This document shows, one piece after another, positions 15,234 to 18,832 of a stretch of DNA of 18,832 bases. The stretch's first letter is position 1. Every line of letters begins with the position of its first letter. Source of the stretch: Fen-1258 sp027348115 (lineage in GTDB: Bacteria > Bacteroidota > Ignavibacteria > Ignavibacteriales > Melioribacteraceae); contig DAIEQA010000133.1 of the NCBI GenBank assembly GCA_027348115.1, positions 1 through 18,832 on the forward strand, written 5' to 3'. Position numbers and translations under genes: made by a program. Under the pieces are notes generated by a model. It was not told the origin of the DNA, made no database searches, and saw only the letters and a program-made list of their open reading frames with translations.

Positions 15234-17311
15234 TCGACGTTCATAGACAGGCATTCATAGAAGAAGCGACTGAACTCCTTTCCGAATTAGAATCTACACT
15301 TCTTGAACTGGAAAGCGTACCGGATAATCAGGATTTAATAGCAAAAGTTTTCCGCGCCTTGCACACAATTAAGGGTTCCTCCGGGATGTTTGGCTACGAT
15401 GAAATTACAATGTTCACTCACGATATAGAATCGGTGTACGATCAGATTCGCAAAGGCAGCATAAGAATAACAAAAGAAATTATTGATCTTACATTGGCCG
15501 CAAGGGATCAGATAAGCATAATGCTTTCGCCCTCCGGCGGCGCAGATGGTATTGATGAAAATTTAACCCGGCAAATAATTCAGTCGTTTCGAAATATTGC
15601 CAGTATTTCATCGCCCTCGGCAAGCAAGCAACCGGCCTATCACAAAGAGGATCGGAAACCGGAAAATTTGGATGATAAAAAAGAAAAGATCTATAGAATT
15701 ATTTTCAACCCCGCCCGCGATATTTTTTTATCCGGAACAAATCCGCTTCTCTTGCTAAACGAACTGCAGTCTTTGGGCGAGTCGATTATTCTTACGCGGC
15801 GCGATGATGTGCCCGCCGCGGAAAATATAAATCCGGAGAAATGCTATTTGTCGTGGGAAATTATTTTGAAGAGTTACGGCGGAATAGACCCGATAAAAGA
15901 CGTATTCATTTTTGTGGAAGATCAGTGTGCCATAACCGTTGATGAAATAGACAACGAAGGAAAACTTTTTAGAAACGAGGATTTTGAGGATTTCAGAAAA
16001 TTGATTTATGAAATCGCCGCAGTAAAGTATCCCGACATACAAACCATATTAACTGGTTTCGAAAATTCCCCGGTACAGATAAAAGTAAGTCAGCAACCCG
16101 GCAAAGGCCATAAGAAAGTAAAAGAAAATACTGAAGGCGATTCCGTTTCAAGTCTAAGAGTAAGCGCCGAAAAATTAGATGAGCTCGTTAATCTTGTAGG
16201 TGAGCTTGTCACCGTTCAAGCGCGGTTAAGCCAGCTTGCTCTTTCGAATAACGATCCGAATATAACTTCGGTATCCGAAGAAGTTGAAAGAATTACTTGG
16301 TCGCTCCGCGATAGCGCTTTAAACATTCGTATGCTGCCTATCGGTACAACGTTCAGCAAGTTCAAACGGCTGGTAAGAGATCTCTCCAAGGAATTAGGCA
16401 AAGAAGTTGAGTTAACAACGGAAGGAGCCGAAACCGAACTTGATAAAACCGTCATTGAAAAATTAAACGATCCGCTTATTCATATCATCAGAAATTCCAT
16501 CGATCACGGCATTGAATCTCCTGCTGAAAGAGAATCCGCAAATAAAAAGCGAACCGGTAAAATCGAATTATCGGCGTCGCAATCCGGCGGCAATGTAATG
16601 ATAAAAATCAGCGACGACGGAAAAGGAATGGATAAAAACGCTATAAGGGAAAAAGCCGTAAAGATGGGATTGATAACAGAACATGCTGAGTTATCCGACA
16701 ACGAAATATACTCATTCATTTTTGCGGCAGGTTTTTCAACGGCAAAGAAGGTTACAAATGTTTCCGGACGCGGAGTAGGAATGGATGTGGTGCGAAGAGC
16801 CATTGAAGCGCTTCGGGGAACAGTAGAAGTTTCAAGTACGCCGGGTGCCGGAACCATAATTACGTTAAAACTTCCTTTAACCCTTGCTATCATCGATGGG
16901 CTTTTAGTAAAAATCGCTGATGACCATTATATTCTTCCTCTTACAACAGTAGAGGAATGCATAGAATTAACAAAAAAGGAATCCGAATCTTCGCACGGAA
17001 GACAACTTGTAAATATTCGCGGACGAATCGTTCCTTACATAGACCTCAGAAATAGTTTCGGGATAAATAATAATCGCCCAGAGATCGAACAAATTGTAAT
17101 TGCTCACATTAACGGAAACCGAATTGGATTTGCCGTTGATAATGTTCTTGGTCAACATCAGACCGTGTTAAAATCCTTAGGCAAGCTTTACAAAAATATC
17201 AACGGTATTTCGGGAGCTACAATATTGGGTGATGGTACGGTAGCGTTGATTCTGGATCTTGCCAAGATAGTCGAAGGCGAGGAGATTAAAGAAAGGGCTA
17301 ACGTATGTTGA
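15230..17311 (+). CDS. cheA: Chemotaxis histidine kinase CheA
   Basis: The 693-residue cytoplasmic kinase phosphorylates CheY in response to chemoreceptors. Domains in order: P1/Hpt at residues 1-105 with phosphorylated H45 in FRALHTIKGSSGMFG; a middle domain at about 150-275 (KIYRIIFNP...DVFIFVED), a type seen in many non-enteric CheA proteins in place of the classical CheY-binding P2; and P3 dimerisation at about 308-365 (SLRVSAEKLDELVNLVGELV). The P4 ATP-binding domain follows with N-box HIIRNSIDHG (418-427), G1 DDGKGMD (462-468) and G2 GRGVGMD (513-519). The C-terminal P5 CheW-like domain spans about 552-685. All catalytic motifs are intact. Its start overlaps cheY by four bases and its end overlaps the next small ORF by seven. 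No separate CheW, CheB or CheR gene is in the window. Confidence 0.95.
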   Translation: MIDVHRQAFIEEATELLSELESTLLELESVPDNQDLIAKVFRALHTIKGSSGMFGYDEITMFTHDIESVYDQIRKGSIRITKEIIDLTLAARDQISIMLSPSGGADGIDENLTRQIIQSFRNIASISSPSASKQPAYHKEDRKPENLDDKKEKIYRIIFNPARDIFLSGTNPLLLLNELQSLGESIILTRRDDVPAAENINPEKCYLSWEIILKSYGGIDPIKDVFIFVEDQCAITVDEIDNEGKLFRNEDFEDFRKLIYEIAAVKYPDIQTILTGFENSPVQIKVSQQPGKGHKKVKENTEGDSVSSLRVSAEKLDELVNLVGELVTVQARLSQLALSNNDPNITSVSEEVERITWSLRDSALNIRMLPIGTTFSKFKRLVRDLSKELGKEVELTTEGAETELDKTVIEKLNDPLIHIIRNSIDHGIESPAERESANKKRTGKIELSASQSGGNVMIKISDDGKGMDKNAIREKAVKMGLITEHAELSDNEIYSFIFAAGFSTAKKVTNVSGRGVGMDVVRRAIEALRGTVEVSSTPGAGTIITLKLPLTLAIIDGLLVKIADDHYILPLTTVEECIELTKKESESSHGRQLVNIRGRIVPYIDLRNSFGINNNRPEIEQIVIAHINGNRIGFAVDNVLGQHQTVLKSLGKLYKNINGISGATILGDGTVALILDLAKIVEGEEIKERANVC

Positions 17312-17541
17312 TTTTGAAAACCATAGAACAAACACCCGCATTTATTTTGAAGTTAAGAGCTGCAATGGATGCATTTGTAATCGATAACGGCAGCATGGGA
17401 ATTTCACACTCCAGTGATTATAGAAAACCGATGACGAATATTGAAATGCCAAATTTGCTGTCTAGTCTGAAAAGCGAACTAAACGCAGGTGGAAGAAAAA
17501 GCAACAGCTTTTTCTCTGCTGAAAAAATCACAGTTAATTAA
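17305..17541 (+). CDS. Small hypothetical protein between cheA and the chemoreceptor
   Basis: I do not recognise this 78-residue ORF. It begins seven bases inside the end of cheA, has AAAGGG about seven bases before its ATG, and ends 17 bases before the chemoreceptor start, so it fills the gap exactly like an operon member. The protein is soluble with no signal peptide, membrane segment or cysteine. Its first 25 residues could form a helix (LILKTIEQTPAFILKLRAAMDAF), and the remainder looks loosely ordered. It has no CheW-like pattern. It may be a small accessory chemosensory protein, or non-coding sequence that happens to be open. Confidence 0.5.
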   Translation: MLILKTIEQTPAFILKLRAAMDAFVIDNGSMGISHSSDYRKPMTNIEMPNLLSSLKSELNAGGRKSNSFFSAEKITVN

Positions 17542-17558
17542 AAACAAAAGGTTCAGTC

Positions 17559-18832
17559 ATGAAATGGTTCATAAATCTAAAGATCAGCACGAAACTTATT
17601 ATCGGCTTCGTGTTTATTGCGGCAATAGCGGCAATAGTTGGGTGGGTAGGCTTAACCGAAATGCACAACATTGCTCAAGATGACACAAAATTGTACGAAG
17701 AAGCTACTGTCCCGTTAAGTCAATTGCAAAAGATTTCGGTTGCGTTCCAAAAGGAAAGATTAAACTTAAGCGACGCCGTTAATTCAAATAACAAACAGGA
17801 AGTTGAACAATGTGTTCGTTCAATTGAAGGACTTAATTCGCAAATAGAAAAATATGTTAAGGAGTTTGAAAAAACTCTTAGCGATGACGAAGAAGTTAAA
17901 ATGGCGGAAAGATTCAAGGAAGTTGATAAACTCTATTACGCCGATATGAAAAAGATACTTCAACTGGATGCCAACGGAAATGAAGGGGAAGCCAAAAAAT
18001 TTATAAAGGGGGAGGCAATGGCGCATGTTGAAGCCGAGGAAGACTCCCTGGACAAATTGATCGACTACAATGTTAAATCGGGTAAAGAGATTTCGCAGAA
18101 CAACACTTCCCTTGCAAAAAGCGCCACGACAACATTGTCAATTATTATAAGTCTTGGCGTTCTTATGGCAATTGGACTTGGCCTGTATATCGCCCGCATA
18201 ATTAAAACACCGGTAAATAAACTTGTCGGAATTGCGAATCAACTTGCACTTGGTGATGTTGAATTAACCGTTGTACGAGAATCGAAAGATGAGATTGGGG
18301 ATTTGATGAATTCTTTTGCCGAAATGATAAAGGCAACAAAAGAACAAGCCGGAATCGCTCTGAAACTTTCTGAAGGCGATTTAAATGTTAAAATAAATAT
18401 CAAATCGGAAAAAGATGTGCTTGGAAAAAGCTTTTCTGCAATGGTGGATAAGTTGAGAGAGATAGTAGAAAGCGTAGTCGGCGCGTCATACAATGTAACT
18501 GCCGGCGCGCAGGAATTAAGCGCCAGTTCGGAAGAATTATCTCAGGGTGCAACAGAGCAAGCCGCCGCTGCCGAAGAAGCGTCTTCGTCTATGGAACAAA
18601 TGACGGCCAACATTAAACAGAACGCCGATAATGCTCAACAGACGGAAAAGATAGCTCTCAAATCTTCCGGCGACGCTAAAGACGGCGGTAAAGCCGTTGC
18701 AGAAACATCCGAGGCAATGAAGGAAATTGCTAGTAAAATTTCGATCATAGAAGAAATTGCAAGACAGACAAACTTGCTTGCTTTAAATGCAGCAATAGAG
18801 GCGGCAAGGGCAGGCGAACACGGTAAAGGTTT
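17559..18832 (+). CDS. Methyl-accepting chemotaxis protein (membrane chemoreceptor), C-terminus missing
   Basis: The gene is open from the ATG to the window edge (424 complete codons). TM1 is at about residues 12-33. A periplasmic four-helix-bundle-type sensor domain (4HB_MCP-like, about 35-185, Gln/Glu/Lys-rich helices) follows, then TM2 at about 190-212. A HAMP domain follows at about 213-265 (RIIKTPVNKLVGIANQLALGD), then a second HAMP-like repeat at about 266-305 (ALKLSEGDLNVKI). The signalling coiled coil ends at the tip LLALNAAIEAARAGEHGKG (406-424), where the window stops. The first methylation helix lies around residues 330-345 (EQAAAAEEASSSMEQM). It would sense a periplasmic ligand and control the CheA encoded upstream. 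The start has AAAAGG eight bases before the ATG. The ligand cannot be told. Confidence 0.92.
   Translation, partial: MKWFINLKISTKLIIGFVFIAAIAAIVGWVGLTEMHNIAQDDTKLYEEATVPLSQLQKISVAFQKERLNLSDAVNSNNKQEVEQCVRSIEGLNSQIEKYVKEFEKTLSDDEEVKMAERFKEVDKLYYADMKKILQLDANGNEGEAKKFIKGEAMAHVEAEEDSLDKLIDYNVKSGKEISQNNTSLAKSATTTLSIIISLGVLMAIGLGLYIARIIKTPVNKLVGIANQLALGDVELTVVRESKDEIGDLMNSFAEMIKATKEQAGIALKLSEGDLNVKINIKSEKDVLGKSFSAMVDKLREIVESVVGASYNVTAGAQELSASSEELSQGATEQAAAAEEASSSMEQMTANIKQNADNAQQTEKIALKSSGDAKDGGKAVAETSEAMKEIASKISIIEEIARQTNLLALNAAIEAARAGEHGKG

Noticed and set aside
17489..17683. 64-codon frame spanning the start of the chemoreceptor
   Set aside because: It overlaps the true receptor start in another frame; the receptor has a good ribosome-binding site and TM1 right after the start.

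Overview
The window looks like chromosome of a bacterium of the Bacteroidota/Chlorobiota/Ignavibacteriota group. I infer Ignavibacteriota-like from moderate-to-low GC, secreted GH13 amylases with beta-sandwich N-termini, SLC45-like sugar symporters and the style of the chemosensory genes. The lineage is inference only. No rRNA, tRNA, CRISPR array, insertion sequence or origin was seen.

Region A (1-5642 and 8274-12429) is an alpha-glucan (starch/maltodextrin) utilisation cluster. It holds three GH13-family exported enzymes: a minus-strand one cut by the left edge, 3252-5642 (+) and 9791-11152 (-). It also holds two GPH/SLC45-like major facilitator sugar transporters (1775-3226 + and 8274-9773 -) and a secreted DUF4380-type protein (11491-12429 +). 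Genes are arranged as two divergent pairs, and each divergent control region carries LacI-type operator-like palindromes centred on AACGTT. No LacI-family regulator gene lies in the window, so it would act from elsewhere.

Region B (5789-8193) is a two-gene type II restriction-modification module: an N4/N6 DNA methyltransferase followed, five bases later, by an AvaI/BsoBI-family endonuclease with the characteristic D...ExK...H active site. It sits inside the sugar cluster and ends in a perfect-stem bidirectional terminator shared with the convergent transporter gene. It reads as an acquired cassette. The predicted target CYCGRG was found only twice in the window by eye.

Region C (12696 to the right edge) is a tightly packed chemosensory operon. 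In order it holds a soluble 607-residue helical protein with two receptor-like hairpin tips and a CheZ-like DxxxQ phosphatase signature, a STAS-domain protein, CheY, CheA, a small unrecognised ORF, and a membrane chemoreceptor cut by the right edge. Overlaps of 8, 4 and 7 bases link the STAS, cheY, cheA and small-ORF genes. A weak sigma-28-like promoter candidate lies about 90 bases upstream of the first gene. The most interesting item is that first gene, which I propose joins chemoreceptor-like coiled coils to a CheZ-type CheY-P phosphatase helix and ends in a flexible tail with a short acidic/aromatic docking-like peptide.
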